Positions 28,629 through 38,585 of a stretch of 64,000 nucleotides of DNA are shown here, in pieces. Within the stretch, counting starts at the first letter, position 1. Each line of letters starts with the position of its first letter. The notes beneath the pieces were generated by a model. The model made no database searches. It had not been told where the DNA came from and saw only the letters and a list, made by a program, of their open reading frames with translations. The DNA is from Pseudonocardia sp. EC080619-01 (lineage in GTDB: Bacteria > Actinomycetota > Actinomycetes > Mycobacteriales > Pseudonocardiaceae), in assembly GCF_001420995.1 (NCBI RefSeq), contig NZ_CP012184.1:62001-126000 (forward strand), written 5' to 3'. Both the position numbers and the translations under genes were made by a program.

Positions 28629-30617
28629 TCAGCGCGCGACGAGGTCGTCGAACCGGTGCCCGGCGACCTTCGCGATCTCGACGAGGGCGGCGGCGTGTTC
28701 CTGCGCGGGCGGGTGGGTGAGCCGGCGGCGGGCGGTCGCGAGCAGCGCGGCCCGGTCACCGGCGTCGCGCAGGCAGACGATCAGCGGGAAACCGAACCGC
28801 TCCCGGTAGGACGCCGCGAGCGCAGCGAGCTCGTCCCGGTCGTCGGCGCCGAGCAGCGCCAGGCCGGCCCGGTCCCGGGACACGGCCCGGTCCCCGAGCG
28901 CGTCCCCGACCGTGTCCCCGGCTGTGTCCCCGGCCGTGTCCCCGGTTCCCTGCCCCGCCCGGCCCGCGGGTGCCCGCCCGTCCGGCCCGACGCCGTCGCC
29001 GGTCCCGCTCCCGCTCCCGCTCGTCACGAGTCCACCGAGATCGGGGTAGTGCCCCATCAGCTCCCGCTGCTCCCCCGCCGGTGCGGCGAACAGCTCCTCC
29101 TGGACCGCGGCCCGCAGCGCGTCGGTGTCCGGGAACGGCCCGCGCGCGTGCACCCGGGCGGGCACCGGCGTCGGCCCCTCGAAGAGCCGGCCGAAGACGT
29201 CGGCGAACTCGGCCCGCCCCATCGTCTCGATCCGGTCGGCCGCGATCCCGGCCGGCACCGGGTCCCCGGCCGGCCGGCGTCCGGTGTGGAAGAACAGCAG
29301 GTTCAGGCCGATCGCCACCACGCTGCCCGCCGTGATGCCCGAGCCGAGCACGATCTGCGCCCAGCCCGGCAGCGCCTGCGCGACGTCCGGCTGCACCGTG
29401 ACGAACAGCGCCACCCCGAGGCCGGAGCCGACCACCACGACGTTGCGGTGGTCCCGGAAGTCCACCGCGGTCAGCGTCTGGATCCCGACGACGGCGACCG
29501 TCGCGAACATCGCGAGCGCCGCCCCGCCGAGGACCGGGTGCGGGACCGCGGCGACCAGCGCCCCCGCCTTCGGGACCAGCCCGATGAGGATCATGAACCC
29601 ACCGGCGGCCGCGACCACCCATCGGCTCGACACCCGGGTCAGCCGCACCAGGCCGACGTTCTCGGCGAAGCAGGTGTAGGGGAACGAGTTCAGGACCCCG
29701 CCCAGCGTGGTGGCGGCGCCGTCGGCGCGCAGGGCGCGGGCGACGTCGTCCGGCCCGACCCGCTTCCCGACGATCTCGCCCGTCGCGACGACGTCCCCGG
29801 TCGTCTCCACCGCCGTGATCATCATGACCACGATCATCGAGAGGATCGCGGCCAGTGAGAACTGCGGCCAGCCGAAGTGGAACGGCGTCGTCACCCCGAC
29901 CCACGCCGACTCCCCCACCCCCGAGGTGTCGACGAGCCCGAACGGCACCGCGGCGAGCGTCCCGATCACGAGCCCCGCCAGCACCGCGACGGTCGCCAGG
30001 AAGCCCCGGAAGATCCGCTGGATCAGCACGATCACCGCCAGCGTGCCGAGCGCGAGCGCCAGGTACAGCGGGTTGCCCGGATCGGGGGCGTTCGCACCGC
30101 CGACGGCGTCCTGCGCCGCGACCGGCAGCAGCGCCAGCCCGATCACCGTGATCACCGTGCCGGTGACGACCGGCGGGAAGAACCGCAGCAGCCGGGCCAC
30201 GTAGGGCGCCGCGAAGAACGTCACGAGCCCGGCGACGATCACGGCACCGTAGATCGTCGTCAGCCCCTCGGTCCCGCCACCCGCGGCGAGCCCGATCGCG
30301 ATCATCGGGGACACCGCGGTGAAGGTGACGCCCTGCAGCAGCGGGAGCCGCACACCGATCTTCCGGCCGATCCCGACCGCCTGGATGATCGAGGCGATCC
30401 CGCAGGTGAAGAGGTCCGCGTTGATGAGGTGGATCAGCTGCCGCTCGTCCAGCCCGATCGCGTTCGCCAGCAGGATCGGGACGACGACGGCGCCCGCGTA
30501 GAACGCGAGCACGTGCTGCAGGCCGTAGACGGCGAGACGGCCCGGCGGTGGCACGGCGTCGACGGGGTGGACGGGCTGGGTGGACGGGCGGCGGCGCGGA
30601 CGCGGCAGCGGACTCAT
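28629..30617 (-). CDS. Nucleobase/urate permease (NCS2) fused to OHCU decarboxylase
   Basis: 662 residues. Residues ~28-445 form an NCS2/xanthine-uracil permease: ~12-14 hydrophobic helices, LQHVLAFYAGA (QH at 34-35), Glu271 in VETTGD and the signature ENVGLVRLTRVSSR (319-332). Residues ~460-662 match 2-oxo-4-hydroxy-4-carboxy-5-ureidoimidazoline decarboxylase (GRAEFADVFGRLFEG, catalytic-type His523 in MGHYPDL, YRERFGFPLIVC). OHCU decarboxylase completes uricase action, giving S-allantoin. The enzyme half carries a Gly/Asp/Thr-rich insert (~531-585). Coupling urate import to its degradation is the natural reading; uricase itself is not in the window. Confidence 0.85.
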   Translation of the reverse strand: MSPLPRPRRRPSTQPVHPVDAVPPPGRLAVYGLQHVLAFYAGAVVVPILLANAIGLDERQLIHLINADLFTCGIASIIQAVGIGRKIGVRLPLLQGVTFTAVSPMIAIGLAAGGGTEGLTTIYGAVIVAGLVTFFAAPYVARLLRFFPPVVTGTVITVIGLALLPVAAQDAVGGANAPDPGNPLYLALALGTLAVIVLIQRIFRGFLATVAVLAGLVIGTLAAVPFGLVDTSGVGESAWVGVTTPFHFGWPQFSLAAILSMIVVMMITAVETTGDVVATGEIVGKRVGPDDVARALRADGAATTLGGVLNSFPYTCFAENVGLVRLTRVSSRWVVAAAGGFMILIGLVPKAGALVAAVPHPVLGGAALAMFATVAVVGIQTLTAVDFRDHRNVVVVGSGLGVALFVTVQPDVAQALPGWAQIVLGSGITAGSVVAIGLNLLFFHTGRRPAGDPVPAGIAADRIETMGRAEFADVFGRLFEGPTPVPARVHARGPFPDTDALRAAVQEELFAAPAGEQRELMGHYPDLGGLVTSGSGSGTGDGVGPDGRAPAGRAGQGTGDTAGDTAGDTVGDALGDRAVSRDRAGLALLGADDRDELAALAASYRERFGFPLIVCLRDAGDRAALLATARRRLTHPPAQEHAAALVEIAKVAGHRFDDLVAR

Positions 30618-30827
30618 CGGATCCTCGTTCCGGACGGGATTGCGACCTGCATCACCATGCGCCCGCCGTCGCCGGGCCCGGCACGGCCACGGACGACGAA
30701 CGCACCGGGCCGGTGACCGGGAGATTCGTGCGATCCCACAGTCGACCGGCCCGCCGCGAGACAGCGGCGTGATCGCTCGAAACCGCGCCGAAACCTGTGG
30801 GAAACGCGCTCCGGAGAGAGTTCCGGG

Positions 30828-31130
30828 ATGCACCTCAGCCCCCAGGAGCGCGACAAGCTGCTCGTCCACGTCGCCGCCGACGTCGCCCGCAGACGGCGCG
30901 AGCGGGGCCTGCGGATGAACTACCCGGAGTCGGTCGCGCTGATCACCGAGCACGTCCTGGAGGGCGCCCGGGACGGGCGGACGGTCGCCGAGCTCATGTC
31001 GAGCGGCCGGGAGGTGCTGACCCGCGACGACGTCCTCGACGGCATCGGGGACATGCTCGACTCGGTGCAGGTGGAGGCCACCTTCCCGGACGGCACCAAG
31101 CTCGTCACCGTGCACGGGCCGATCGCGTGA
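30828..31130 (+). CDS. ureA: Urease gamma subunit
   Basis: 100 residues, normal UreA length. Starts [23 protein letters not shown] and has the conserved LNYPE-like segment ([10 protein letters not shown]), [17 protein letters not shown], and a [18 protein letters not shown]-terminus. First gene of a complete ureA-B-C-F-G-D run whose neighbours overlap or nearly touch. Preceded by GGAGAG at good spacing. Confidence 0.96.
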   Translation: MHLSPQERDKLLVHVAADVARRRRERGLRMNYPESVALITEHVLEGARDGRTVAELMSSGREVLTRDDVLDGIGDMLDSVQVEATFPDGTKLVTVHGPIA

Positions 31131-31483
31131 GCGGCGGGGGTGGCGGGAGCACGGCGGGCTCGCCGGGCGAGATCCTCCTCGGCGAGGAGCCGGTCGCGCT
31201 GAACCCGGGACGCGAGCGGATCGTCCTGACCGTCGAGAACGTCGCCGACCGGCCGGTCCAGGTCGGCTCGCACTACCACTTCGCGGCGGCCAACCCCGGC
31301 CTCGAGTTCGACCGCGACGCGGCCTGGGGGCACCGGCTCGACGTGCCGGCCGGGACGTCGGTGCGGTTCGAGCCGGGCGTGGCGCGCCAGGTGACGCTGG
31401 TGCCGATCGCCGGTGCCCGCCGGGTGCCGGGTCTGCGCCCGGAACGGGCCGGAGCCCTGGACGAGCGGGGGTACGCACGATGA
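31127..31483 (+). CDS. ureB: Urease beta subunit
   Basis: 118 residues. Starts GTG at 31127, overlapping the ureA stop as GTGA. A Gly/Ser-rich start is followed by [18 protein letters not shown], the conserved [18 protein letters not shown] and a C-terminal PGLRP segment. Structural subunit forming the (ABC)3 urease trimer. Stop overlaps the ureC start (ATGA). Confidence 0.95.
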   Translation: MSGGGGGSTAGSPGEILLGEEPVALNPGRERIVLTVENVADRPVQVGSHYHFAAANPGLEFDRDAAWGHRLDVPAGTSVRFEPGVARQVTLVPIAGARRVPGLRPERAGALDERGYAR

Positions 31484-33201
31484 GCGGCACCATCGGGAGG
31501 GCCCGCTACGCCGACCTCTACGGCCCCACGGTCGGCGACCGGATCCGGCTGGCCGACACGAACCTCGTCGTCGAGGTGACCGAGGACCGCTCCCGCGGTC
31601 CCGCGTCGGGCGACGAGGTCATGTTCGGCGGCGGCAAGGTGATCCGTGAGTCGATGGGCCAGGCCGCCGTGACCGCGGAGCAGTGCCCCGACCTGGTGAT
31701 CACCGGCGCCGTCGTGCTGGACCACTGGGGCGTGGTGAAGGCCGACGTCGGCGTGAAGGACGGCCGGATCGTCGGCATCGGCAAGGCCGGGAACCCCGAC
31801 ACGATGGACGGCGTCGACCCGGCGCTGGTGATCGGCCCGGGCACCGAGGTGCTCTCCGGCAACGGGAAGATCCTCACCGCGGGCGGGATCGACGCCCACG
31901 TGCACTTCATCTGCCCGCAGCTGGTCGAGACCGCGCTCGCGTCCGGCGTGACCACGCTGATGGGCGGTGGCACCGGGCCGGTCGACGGATCGAAGGCCAC
32001 CACCGTCACCCCCGGCCCGTGGAACATCGGCCGGATGCTGGGCGCGATGGACCACCAGCCGGTGAACGTCCTGCTCATGGGCAAGGGCAACACGGTGAGC
32101 TCCGCGGCGCTGCACGAGCAGCTCCGCGCCGGGGCGGGCGGGTTCAAGCTCCACGAGGACTGGGGCACCACCCCGGCCGCGATCGACGCCTGCCTGCGGG
32201 TCTGCGAGGAGACCGGCGTCCAGGCCGCGATCCACACCGACACGCTCAACGAGGCCGGCTTCCTGCAGTCCACCCTGGACGCCATCGGGGGCCGCTCGAT
32301 CAACGCGTTCCACACCGAGGGCGCGGGCGGCGGGCACGCCCCCGACATCATCGAGGTCGTCGGCACCGGACACGTGCTGCCGTCGTCGACGAACCCGACC
32401 CGGCCGCACACCGTGAACACCCTCGACGAGCACCTCGACATGCTCATGGTGTGCCACCACCTGAACCCGTCGGTGCCCGAGGACCTGGCGTTCGCCGAGT
32501 CCCGGATCCGCCCGACGACGATCGCCGCCGAGGACGTCCTGCACGACCTGGGCGCGATCTCGATGATGAGCAGCGACTCGCAGGCGATGGGCCGGATCGG
32601 CGAGGTGGTCGTCCGGACCTGGCAGACCGCGCACGTCATGAAGGCCGCCCGCGGGCCGCTGCCCGGTGACTCGGACCGCGCGGACAACCTGCGGGCCCGG
32701 CGCTACGTCGCCAAGTACACGATCAACCCGGCGCTGGCGCACGGCGCCGCGGAGCACGTGGGGTCGGTCGAGGCCGGCAAGCTCGCCGACCTGGTGCTGT
32801 GGGAGCCGAAGTTCTTCGGGGTGCGGCCCGCGGTCGTGCTGAAGGGCGGGTTCGCCGTCTGGGCGCAGATGGGCGACGCGAACGCCTCCATCCCGACGCC
32901 CGGCCCGGTCTACGGGCGCCCGATGTTCGGCTACGCCCCCACCCCGGCCGCGCTGGGCTCGCTGACCTTCATGGCACCGTCCGCCCTCGACGACGGTGTC
33001 CCCGGCCGTCTCGGCCTCGCGACGCCGTGCGTGCCGGTCGCCGACACCCGCTCCGTGCGCAAGGCGGCGATGGTGCTCAACGACGCGACGCCGGAGGTGC
33101 GGGTCGACCCGGACTCGTTCGGGGTGACGATCGACGGCGCCGTCGTCGAACCCGCGCCGGTCGGCGAGCTGCCGATGGCCCAGCGGTACTTCCTGTTCTG
33201 A
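31480..33201 (+). CDS. ureC: Urease alpha (catalytic) subunit
   Basis: 573 residues, typical UreC. Nickel ligands and catalytic residues are present: HVHF (~138), the carbamylated Lys in [10 protein letters not shown] (~220), His in [10 protein letters not shown], His in [14 protein letters not shown] and Asp in [11 protein letters not shown] (~363). The mobile-flap segment [21 protein letters not shown] is intact. Hydrolyses urea to ammonia and carbamate, the last nitrogen-releasing step of purine breakdown. ATG at 31480 with coupling to ureB. Confidence 0.97.
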   Translation: MSGTIGRARYADLYGPTVGDRIRLADTNLVVEVTEDRSRGPASGDEVMFGGGKVIRESMGQAAVTAEQCPDLVITGAVVLDHWGVVKADVGVKDGRIVGIGKAGNPDTMDGVDPALVIGPGTEVLSGNGKILTAGGIDAHVHFICPQLVETALASGVTTLMGGGTGPVDGSKATTVTPGPWNIGRMLGAMDHQPVNVLLMGKGNTVSSAALHEQLRAGAGGFKLHEDWGTTPAAIDACLRVCEETGVQAAIHTDTLNEAGFLQSTLDAIGGRSINAFHTEGAGGGHAPDIIEVVGTGHVLPSSTNPTRPHTVNTLDEHLDMLMVCHHLNPSVPEDLAFAESRIRPTTIAAEDVLHDLGAISMMSSDSQAMGRIGEVVVRTWQTAHVMKAARGPLPGDSDRADNLRARRYVAKYTINPALAHGAAEHVGSVEAGKLADLVLWEPKFFGVRPAVVLKGGFAVWAQMGDANASIPTPGPVYGRPMFGYAPTPAALGSLTFMAPSALDDGVPGRLGLATPCVPVADTRSVRKAAMVLNDATPEVRVDPDSFGVTIDGAVVEPAPVGELPMAQRYFLF

Positions 33202-33905
33202 TGACGGGCCTCGCCTCGCTCGTGCTCGCCGACGCCCGATTCCCCGGTGGCGGGCACGTCCACTCCGGCGGCCTGGAGGAGGCCGTGTCCCGCGGCCTGG
33301 TGTCCGACGTGGACTCGCTCGCCACGTTCCTGCGCGGGCGGTTGCGCACCGCGGGCCGGGTCGCCGCCACCGCCGCGGGGCGCTCCGCGCTCGTGAGTGG
33401 AAAAGTCGGCTCCGACCACGGTTTCCACTCACGGGCGCTCCGCGCCCTGGACGCCGCGCTCGACGCGCGCACCCCGTCGGCGGCGCAGCGCGACGCCTCG
33501 CGGGCGCAGGGCCGGGCGGCGCTGCGGGCGGTGCGGGCGGCCTGGCCGTCGCCGGTGCTGGACGCGCTCGTCGCCGTCCACCCCCGCCCGCACCATCCGC
33601 TGCTGGCCGGAGCGGTGATCGGGTACGCCGGGGAGGACCCCGCCGCGGCGGCCCGCTGTGTCGGTTACCTGGCCGTCAGCGGTCCCGCCTCGGCCGCGGT
33701 GCGGCTGCTCGGGCTGGACCCGTTCGCCGTCAACGCCGTGCTCGTCGCGCTCGGCCCCGACCTCGCCGCGCTCGTGAGCGAGGCCGCGGACCTCGCGGCG
33801 GGCCCGGTCACCGATCTGCCGGCGCCGGGTGCGCCGGTCCTCGACCTCATGGCCGAGGCCCACGTCCACCACCACCGCGAGAGGGTGCGTCTCTTTGCCT
33901 CCTGA
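33201..33905 (+). CDS. ureF: Urease accessory protein UreF
   Basis: 234 residues. UreF works with UreG and UreD in nickel delivery. Recognisable segments are [21 protein letters not shown] at the N-terminus and a C-terminal [19 protein letters not shown] at 33201 shares one base with the ureC stop (TGATG). Odd: codons ~65-78 are encoded by a 40-bp palindrome (33393-33432) that looks like an inserted repeat and stays in frame, adding the residues [13 protein letters not shown]. Confidence 0.9.
   Translation: MTGLASLVLADARFPGGGHVHSGGLEEAVSRGLVSDVDSLATFLRGRLRTAGRVAATAAGRSALVSGKVGSDHGFHSRALRALDAALDARTPSAAQRDASRAQGRAALRAVRAAWPSPVLDALVAVHPRPHHPLLAGAVIGYAGEDPAAAARCVGYLAVSGPASAAVRLLGLDPFAVNAVLVALGPDLAALVSEAADLAAGPVTDLPAPGAPVLDLMAEAHVHHHRERVRLFAS
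33393..33432. repeat. 40-bp palindromic element inside ureF
   Basis: Outer arms GTGAGTGGAAA / TTTCCACTCAC pair perfectly over 11 bp; inner AGTCGG and CCGACC pair around a short loop. It has distinctly lower GC in the arms than the host gene. The form matches mobile REP/MITE-like palindromes, and it leaves the ureF frame open. Confidence 0.7.
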
Positions 33906-34602
33906 CGCAGGCCACGGTCACGGCCACGTGATCAGCTTCGATCCGACCGTCACCGACCACGACCACCACTCCCCCGCCCCGCACGCCGGACGCGCGGTGC
34001 GGATCGGGATCGGCGGCCCGGTCGGTTCCGGCAAGACCGCGCTGGTCGCGGCGCTGGCCCGCAGCCTGGCCGGGCGGGTCCGGCTGGCCGTGGTCACCAA
34101 CGACATCTACACCACCGAGGACGCCGACTTCCTGCGTCGCGCGGGCGTCCTGGCACCGGAGCGGGTCGAGGCGGTGCAGACCGGGTGCTGCCCGCACACG
34201 GCGATCCGCGACGACATCACCGCGAACCTCGACGCGATCGACCTGCTCGAGGAACGGTTCGGCGACCTGGAGCTGGTGCTCGTCGAGTCCGGCGGGGACA
34301 ACCTCACCGCCGTGTTCTCCCGGGGGCTGGTCGACCGGCAGATCTTCGTCGTCGACGTCGCCGGTGGGGACAAGGTGCCCCGCAAGGGCGGCCCCGGGGT
34401 GACCACCGCGGACCTCCTGGTGATCAACAAGACCGACCTCGCCCCGCTGGTCGGCGCCGATCTCGGGGTGATGACCGGCGACGCGGCGCGGATCCGGGGC
34501 GAGCTCCCGGTCCTCGCACAGTCCCTGGTCGAGGACCCGGCCGCCGGTGACGCCTGCGCCTGGGTGCTGGAGCAGGTCGCCGCGGTCCGCGCGACGGTCT
34601 GA
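33895..34602 (+). CDS. ureG: Urease accessory GTPase UreG
   Basis: 235 residues. A His-rich N-terminus (HGHGHV, DHDHH) suited to nickel storage leads to the SIMIBI GTPase: P-loop [11 protein letters not shown] (~39-49), [10 protein letters not shown] metal motif, ESGGDNL and NKTD (~180). TTG at 33895 gives the usual MPP-like start and His-rich leader; GTG at 33928 is an alternative. The start overlaps the end of ureF. Uses GTP to drive nickel insertion into urease with UreF/UreD. No ureE exists in this cluster, so the His-rich leader may substitute as metal reservoir. Confidence 0.92.
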   Translation: MPPDAGHGHGHVISFDPTVTDHDHHSPAPHAGRAVRIGIGGPVGSGKTALVAALARSLAGRVRLAVVTNDIYTTEDADFLRRAGVLAPERVEAVQTGCCPHTAIRDDITANLDAIDLLEERFGDLELVLVESGGDNLTAVFSRGLVDRQIFVVDVAGGDKVPRKGGPGVTTADLLVINKTDLAPLVGADLGVMTGDAARIRGELPVLAQSLVEDPAAGDACAWVLEQVAAVRATV

Positions 34603-34603
34603 G

Positions 34604-35365
34604 GTGCGCGCCCGCGCGAGCCTCGCCGTCGAGCTGCGGGACGGCCGGACCGTCGTGACGGTCCTGCGTGCCCAGGCGCCGCTGGCGCTGGTCCCGCGGC
34701 GGGGCGCGGCCGCGGCGGCGAGCCCCGATGCCGTCGTCCACCTGGTCGGGTCGGCGTCCACCCCGCTCGCCGGCGACGACGTGCGGCTCGACGTCACCGT
34801 CGGACCCGGCGCACGGTTGGTGCTGACCGGTGTCGCGGCGGCCGTCGCGCTGCCCGGCGCCGGACGTCCGAGCCGGACGGTCCTGTCCTGCACCGTCGGC
34901 GACGGCGGCGCGCTGACGTACCTGCCCGAGCCGACCGTCGTCACCGGGCGGGCCGACCACGAGACGGTGCTGGACGCCGACCTCGCCCCGACGGCGTCGC
35001 TGCGGGCACGGGACCTCCTGGTCGGCGGCCGCACCGGCGAGCGCCCCGGGCGCTACCGCGGCACGGTCCGGATCACCGAACGGGGGCTCCCGCTGCTGGT
35101 GCAGACCCAGGAGATCGGCGACCCGGATCTCGACGGCTCACCCGCCCACCTGGCCGGGCACCGCGTGCTGGGCACCGAGGTCCTGGTCGGGGACGACGGC
35201 GGCACCCGCCCCGCCGCGGGCGAGGGCTGGAGCCTGTCCCCGCTCGCCGTCCGGGGCGTGCTCGCGACCGCCGTCGCGCACGACGCGGTCACCGCGGACC
35301 GCCGGCTCACCGAGGCCCTGTCCTGCGTGGAGGGCGCGGTGGCCGCCACCGGAACGGGCCGGTGA
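34604..35365 (+). CDS. ureD: Urease accessory protein UreD/UreH
   Basis: 253 residues, shorter and more divergent than Gram-negative UreD but in the right position. Recognisable segments are LVLTGVAAAVALPG, LTYLPEPTVV near residue 103 and RYRGTVRIT. GTG at 34604 is one base after the ureG stop. UreD binds apo-urease and forms the platform for UreF/UreG. Last gene of the urease unit; it converges with the NCS1 permease, with a short hairpin at 35382 between. Confidence 0.85.
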   Translation: MRARASLAVELRDGRTVVTVLRAQAPLALVPRRGAAAAASPDAVVHLVGSASTPLAGDDVRLDVTVGPGARLVLTGVAAAVALPGAGRPSRTVLSCTVGDGGALTYLPEPTVVTGRADHETVLDADLAPTASLRARDLLVGGRTGERPGRYRGTVRITERGLPLLVQTQEIGDPDLDGSPAHLAGHRVLGTEVLVGDDGGTRPAAGEGWSLSPLAVRGVLATAVAHDAVTADRRLTEALSCVEGAVAATGTGR

Positions 35366-35381
35366 CGGCCACCGCTTCGAC

Positions 35382-35399
35382 GACCGGGGAGCCCCGGTC
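35382..35399. terminator. Short hairpin between ureD and NCS1 permease genes
   Basis: GACCGGGG and CCCCGGTC pair around a 2-base centre (effective loop longer), in the 49-bp gap between convergent genes. Could end both transcripts; weak by itself. Confidence 0.35.
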
Positions 35400-35414
35400 C
35401 GGTCCGTGGGGTGG

Positions 35415-37061
35415 TCACCCCTGGGCGGGCAGCACGTGCTCCTTGCGCCGGTCCGTGCTCAGGCAGAGCGAGCAGACATAGGCGTCGTGCGCGACGCACG
35501 CGGTCATGTCCGGGCGCTCCAGGTCCTGCCCGCAGACGTGACAGGGCAGCACCACGTCCGACGGGTTGCCGTGCTCGTCGTACATCGGCAGGTCGATGCC
35601 GTCGTCGGTCCGGCGCAGGTAGTACCGGCCCCCGGTGGCGACCGCCAGCACCGGGGGCAGCACGAGCCCGAGCGCGATCGCGACCAGCGGGGAGAACGGC
35701 TGGATCGCCGTCCCGAGCGCCCCGAAGAACGTCGCGATCGACAGTCCGCCGGCCAGCACGACCGAGACGAACCCGACCGGGTTGACCGCGTAGAGCATCC
35801 CGCGGCGGAACTCGGGGTGCTTCGGGGAGAGCCTCAGCAGGTACTTGTTGACCGCGATGTCGGTGGCGACGACGACGATCCACGCGATGGCGATGTTCGC
35901 GTAGAAGCCGAGGATCGCGGTGAGGAAGTCGAACATGTTCGCCTCCATCAGCACCAGCGCGATCAGCAGGTTGACGCCGAGGAACACGAGCCGGCCGGGA
36001 TAGGTCCCGGTGATCCGGGTGAAGGAGTTCGTCCAGGCCAGCGACCCGGAGTACGCGTTCGTCACGTTGATCTTGACCTGGCTGACGACGACGAGCACCA
36101 CCGCGAGGGTGATCGCCAGCCAGCCCGGCACGAGGTCCTGGTAGATCAGCAGGAACTGCTGCACGGGCTCGTTCGCCACCGCGGCGCCCCCGGCGACGTT
36201 CGCGATGAAGTACACGGCCAGGAACAGGCCGACGACCTGCTTCGCGGCGCCGAACAGGACCCAGCCCGGCCCCGCCAGCAGCGTCGCCGTCCACCACCGG
36301 CGGCGGTTCTCCGGCGTCTTCGGCGGCATGAACCGCAGGTAGTCGATCTGTTCGGCGATCTGCGCGATCAGCGACAGGCAGACCCCCGCGGCGAGCATGA
36401 CCGAGCCGATGCTCGGCGCACCCAGGCCGTCCTCGCCCTGGTAGGCCAGGAACGTCGAGACCGAGTCCGGGTGGGCCAGCACGAGGTAGCCGAACGGCAG
36501 GACCATCAGCACCAGCCAGAGCGGCGTCGTCCAGAGCTGGAGCGTCGACAGCAGCGACATCCCGTACAAGACGAGCGGGAAGATGATCACCGTGGAGACG
36601 GCGTAGCCGATCCACAGCGGGACGCCGAGCCCGAGCTCGAGCCCCTGCGCCATGATCGAGCCCTCGAGCGCGAAGAAGATGAAGGTGAACGTCGCGAAGA
36701 TGATGTTGGTGAGGATCGAGCCGTAGTAGCCGAATCCGGAGCCGCGGGTCACCAGGTCGAGGTCCAGGTTGTACCGCGCGGCGTAGTAGGCCACGGGCGT
36801 GCCGGTCGCGATCACGACGAGCGCGAAGACCGCGATCCCCCACAGCGCGTTCGTCGTGCCGTAGGCGATGCCGATGTTGGCGCCGATCGAGAAGTCGGCG
36901 AGGTAGGCGATCCCGCCCAGCGCCGTCACCCCGACGACGCCCGGTGACCACCTGCGGTAGCTGCGTGGCGCGTACCGGAGTGTGTAGTCCTCCAGCGTCT
37001 CCCGCGCTGCGCCGACCGCGGCCGGTGCCGCCGTGGCCGGCGGGTCCATCTCCTGGGTCAC
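35415..37061 (-). CDS. NCS1 purine/cytosine/allantoin permease with C-terminal cysteine-rich tail
   Basis: 548 residues with ~12 hydrophobic helices. NCS1 features: LEDYTLRYAPRSYRRWSP near the N-terminus, GANIGIAYGTTNALWG, and TNAYSGSLAWTNSF in the middle. It imports a purine, pyrimidine or allantoin-type compound with a cation; the ligand cannot be read. GTG at 37061 is preferred because GGAGG lies at good spacing, whereas ATG at 37049 lacks room for one. Odd: the last ~50 residues contain LPCHVCGQ ... TACVAHD ... VCSLCLS, a four- to five-Cys plus His set resembling a zinc knuckle, absent from ordinary NCS1 permeases. Confidence 0.85.
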   Translation of the reverse strand: MTQEMDPPATAAPAAVGAARETLEDYTLRYAPRSYRRWSPGVVGVTALGGIAYLADFSIGANIGIAYGTTNALWGIAVFALVVIATGTPVAYYAARYNLDLDLVTRGSGFGYYGSILTNIIFATFTFIFFALEGSIMAQGLELGLGVPLWIGYAVSTVIIFPLVLYGMSLLSTLQLWTTPLWLVLMVLPFGYLVLAHPDSVSTFLAYQGEDGLGAPSIGSVMLAAGVCLSLIAQIAEQIDYLRFMPPKTPENRRRWWTATLLAGPGWVLFGAAKQVVGLFLAVYFIANVAGGAAVANEPVQQFLLIYQDLVPGWLAITLAVVLVVVSQVKINVTNAYSGSLAWTNSFTRITGTYPGRLVFLGVNLLIALVLMEANMFDFLTAILGFYANIAIAWIVVVATDIAVNKYLLRLSPKHPEFRRGMLYAVNPVGFVSVVLAGGLSIATFFGALGTAIQPFSPLVAIALGLVLPPVLAVATGGRYYLRRTDDGIDLPMYDEHGNPSDVVLPCHVCGQDLERPDMTACVAHDAYVCSLCLSTDRRKEHVLPAQG

Positions 37062-37501
37062 GTCCCCCACCTCCGACGACGGCCGGGTCGGCGGCCGCCG
37101 CACGGAATGCTGCGTGCCCGGACCACCGTCCCGGGTTGCCCCGCTGTCACGAGTGGGTGTCGCATGGATCGGGCCAATGGGGCGAACCGGACCCGAGATG
37201 ACGGGCGGTCGTCGCCGCGGAACGACTACGTGAAGAAACGGGGCCGCCCGGCGTCCGCCGGAGCGGAGCCGGGTCGAACGAACGGCGGCGCACCGACGAC
37301 GAGCGGCGGTCGTGACGTCACGGGAGGGAATGCGGGGCCCGTCACCACCGCCTGATTCCGGCACCGTCCCGTAGGTGACCTGCCGCACACCGTTCATGCG
37401 CGCGCAGCGTGCGTTCGTCTCGGCCGCCTTGACCACCCGAACCGGTGTGCCCAATCTCGCTGCGTACCGCGAGTCGCAGGTCAGCGAGAGGGATGAATCC
37501 A
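37062..37501. other. 440-bp intergenic region upstream of divergent permease and LysR genes
   Basis: It separates the nitrogen block from the one-carbon block. No reading frame shows similarity. Promoters of both divergent genes must lie here, but no convincing -35/-10 pair or palindrome was identified. Confidence 0.5.
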
Positions 37502-38545
37502 ATGGTGCTTCCGTCCAAGATGCCTCAGCTCGCCGACCTCGATCTGCTGCTGTCGGTCGGGAGTCACGGCAGCGTGGGGAAAGCGGCGCAGGCGCACAGC
37601 CTCTCCCAGCCGGCCGCGAGCATCCGGATCAGCGCGATGGAACGCCGCCTCGGAATTCAGCTGCTGGAACGTTCTCCCGCGGGTTCGAAGCTCACCGAGG
37701 ACGGGGAGATTCTCGCGAAGTACGCCCGGAACGTGATCGAGGCGGCGCGGGAGCTGCTGGAGTTCGGTTCCGGTGCCCGGAGCGGCGAGACGAAGCGCCT
37801 CCGGGTCGCGGGCAGTCCGGCGATCTCGGAGCACCTGCTTCCCGAGTGGCTGAACCGTTCCCGGTTCTCGTTCGGCGAGGTGCGGGTCGAGGTGCAGAGC
37901 GGCGGTGTCGACGCGCTGCGTGGGATGATCCAGGCGGGCCTGGCCGATCTCGCGTTCATCGACGGCTGGTGTGAGGCGGGCGACCGCGGGCAGCGCCACG
38001 ATCGCGACGACCTGGTGACCCGCAACATCTGTGACGACGAGCTGGCCGTCGTGGTCGGGTCGGACCACCCGTGGGCCACGCGGAGCACTCCGCTGACGGT
38101 GGCGGAGCTGGCGGGCGCGCCCCTGGTGGTGCGCGAGCGTGGTTCCGGGCTGCGGGAGTTCACCGACGAGCTGCTGGACGCCGCGCACGCCCCGCAGAGC
38201 CACGTGGAGCTGCCGTCCAACGCCGCGATCAAGCAGGCGGTCGCGACCAGCCGGCGGGTGACGGTGCTGAACGTCTCCACCGTCCGGGCCGAGCTCGCGG
38301 AGGGGCGGCTGCACCTGGTGGCCGTCGACCAGGACATGCCTGCCAAGCCCATCTACGCGGCCTGGAGCGAGCGCCGCGGCCTTCCGGGGTACGCGGCGGA
38401 GCTGGTGGAGGTCGCCACGGCGAAGGGCTCCCCGGTGCCGGTCGTCGGGGCGGGCCAGAGATCGAGGAAGGCCGGCTCGCGATCGCGGCTGCGGCCGCGG
38501 CCCCAGCAGTCGCCGGCCATCGACGTCCACGAGGCGATCGCCTGA
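37502..38545 (+). CDS. LysR-type regulator at the edge of the RuMP island
   Basis: 347 residues. Helix-turn-helix: LSVGSHGSVGKAAQAHSLSQ then AASIRISAMERRLG (~30-50). A LysR substrate-binding domain follows and a basic ~35-residue tail. ATG at 37502 has GAGAGG 8-10 bases upstream; ATG at 37493 is an alternative. It reads straight into the aldolase gene 40 bp downstream, so it may regulate the fba-glpX-like-dipeptidase genes, as LysR-type CbbR does for sugar-phosphate operons in autotrophs. It is not closely CbbR-like. Effector unknown. Confidence 0.82.
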   Translation: MVLPSKMPQLADLDLLLSVGSHGSVGKAAQAHSLSQPAASIRISAMERRLGIQLLERSPAGSKLTEDGEILAKYARNVIEAARELLEFGSGARSGETKRLRVAGSPAISEHLLPEWLNRSRFSFGEVRVEVQSGGVDALRGMIQAGLADLAFIDGWCEAGDRGQRHDRDDLVTRNICDDELAVVVGSDHPWATRSTPLTVAELAGAPLVVRERGSGLREFTDELLDAAHAPQSHVELPSNAAIKQAVATSRRVTVLNVSTVRAELAEGRLHLVAVDQDMPAKPIYAAWSERRGLPGYAAELVEVATAKGSPVPVVGAGQRSRKAGSRSRLRPRPQQSPAIDVHEAIA

Positions 38546-38585
38546 TCGCCGCACCCGTTTCGTACCTACAGGAGGATCGACGACA

